Shown here: positions 63,647-64,000 of the stretch, one piece after another | How the letters are laid out: each line of letters starts with the position of its first letter | How positions within the stretch are numbered: the first letter of the stretch is position 1 | Source of the DNA: Undibacterium sp. KW1 | GTDB taxonomy: Bacteria; Pseudomonadota; Gammaproteobacteria; Burkholderiales; Burkholderiaceae_D | NCBI RefSeq assembly: GCF_009937955.1 | Contig: NZ_AP018439.1 | Span: forward strand, 4,154,001 to 4,218,000 | Length of the DNA stretch: 64,000 nucleotides | Reading direction: 5' to 3' | Program-made: the position numbers and the translations under genes | Notes under the pieces: generated by a model | What the model saw: the letters and a program-made list of their open reading frames with translations, nothing else | What the model was told of the DNA's origin: nothing | Database searches by the model: none

Positions 63647-64000
63647 ATGAATGAAACAGCCAAAAGTTTTTTGGATGCCTATGCCAGCGGTGGCGAAATA
63701 GAAGGTGGCTGGAAATTTGCCAAAGCTTTGCAGCAAGCCCAGCTTGATTATTCGGACAAAGGTTTACACCGGCTGGACCAATTATTTGCAGCCATGCGGG
63801 AACGTGTAAAGCCATCCCGGGACGACATGCAAGGGTCGCTGCAAGGTCGCAACTTTTGCGCCCTGATTGCCTATCATGTGATTGAAGTCCTGCGTCGCCG
63901 TACTGGCGCGCATATCGATTGGCATGACAAGGCATCGGCACTCCAGGAATTACCGGCTGGCATGCAATTACCCAACGAGCCGCTTGCCCGGCTGATTGCC
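63647..64000 (+). CDS. 5' part of an unidentified gene, open at the right edge
   Basis: At least 118 codons remain open to the window end, starting MNETAKSFLDAYASGGEIEG. The sequence is helical and polar, with GLHRLDQLFAAMRERVKP and FCALIAYHVIEVLRRRTG, and has no signal peptide. I do not recognise the family. A better start than 63647 is not apparent. The rest of the gene lies outside the window. Confidence 0.55.
   Translation, partial: MNETAKSFLDAYASGGEIEGGWKFAKALQQAQLDYSDKGLHRLDQLFAAMRERVKPSRDDMQGSLQGRNFCALIAYHVIEVLRRRTGAHIDWHDKASALQELPAGMQLPNEPLARLIA

Noticed and set aside
1..64000. tRNA, rRNA or recognisable riboswitch
   Set aside because: None was found by reading; a covariance-model search would be needed to exclude small structured RNAs.

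Overview
The window reads as a chromosomal segment of a betaproteobacterium, most likely Burkholderiales and probably Oxalobacteraceae (an Undibacterium/Janthinobacterium-like organism). This is inferred from the intermediate GC, the miaB-phoH-ybeY and corC-lnt blocks, the chrB-chrA-rhodanese arrangement, the many chemoreceptors and the DUF4214 proteins. No rRNA or tRNA gene was recognised, so the taxonomy is a judgement and not a measurement.

Layout. 0-8.7 kb: a PAS/GGDEF signalling protein, a coupled glycosyltransferase-like/acidic protein pair, a metallophosphoesterase and a DUF4214 repeat protein. 8.7-11.8 kb: a chromate-resistance operon (chrB, chrA, rhodanese, and a second chrB-like gene broken by one in-frame stop). 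11.9-24.9 kb: a methyltransferase/acetyltransferase pair under a LuxR-type protein with a hydrolase-like sensor domain, a frameshifted chemoreceptor coupled to a binding lipoprotein, a macro-domain protein, a second chemoreceptor and an IS200-type element. 25-33.5 kb: a second DUF4214 protein, a nucleosidase/acetyltransferase/cupin run, cheW plus a third chemoreceptor, and a secreted amidohydrolase. 33.8-42.4 kb: an accessory region of lower GC with two IS5-family elements, a nuclease-phosphatase fusion, an orphan AbiGi-like protein, three genes that look like a nuclease-type defence cluster, and terminal-repeat remnants of IS21-like elements. 42.3-56.4 kb: the housekeeping genes lnt-corC and ybeY-phoH-miaB, all on the minus strand, separated by about 7.9 kb of other genes. 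56.5-64 kb: small metabolic and hypothetical genes, an AraC regulator, an AlaX-like editing protein and an open-ended gene.

The most interesting part is the four-gene operon at 46.1-51.9 kb, on the plus strand between corC and ybeY. It encodes a protein resembling the N-terminal half of LodA/GoxA quinone-cofactor oxidases, a radical SAM/SPASM protein of the PeaB(QhpD)/SCIFF-maturase type, a Cys/Trp-rich protein with a C-terminal ferritin-like domain, and a LodB/QhpG-like FAD protein. Known tryptophylquinone enzymes use either a flavoprotein alone (LodAB) or a radical SAM enzyme plus a flavoprotein (QHNDH). This gene set matches neither and is a candidate for an undescribed protein-derived cofactor or peptide-modification system.

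A second notable signal is a 280-346 bp inverted-repeat element present in two copies (19.9 kb and 60.3 kb). Its terminal and internal stems show compensatory base changes between the copies, and one copy supplies the stop codon of the adjacent AraC gene.
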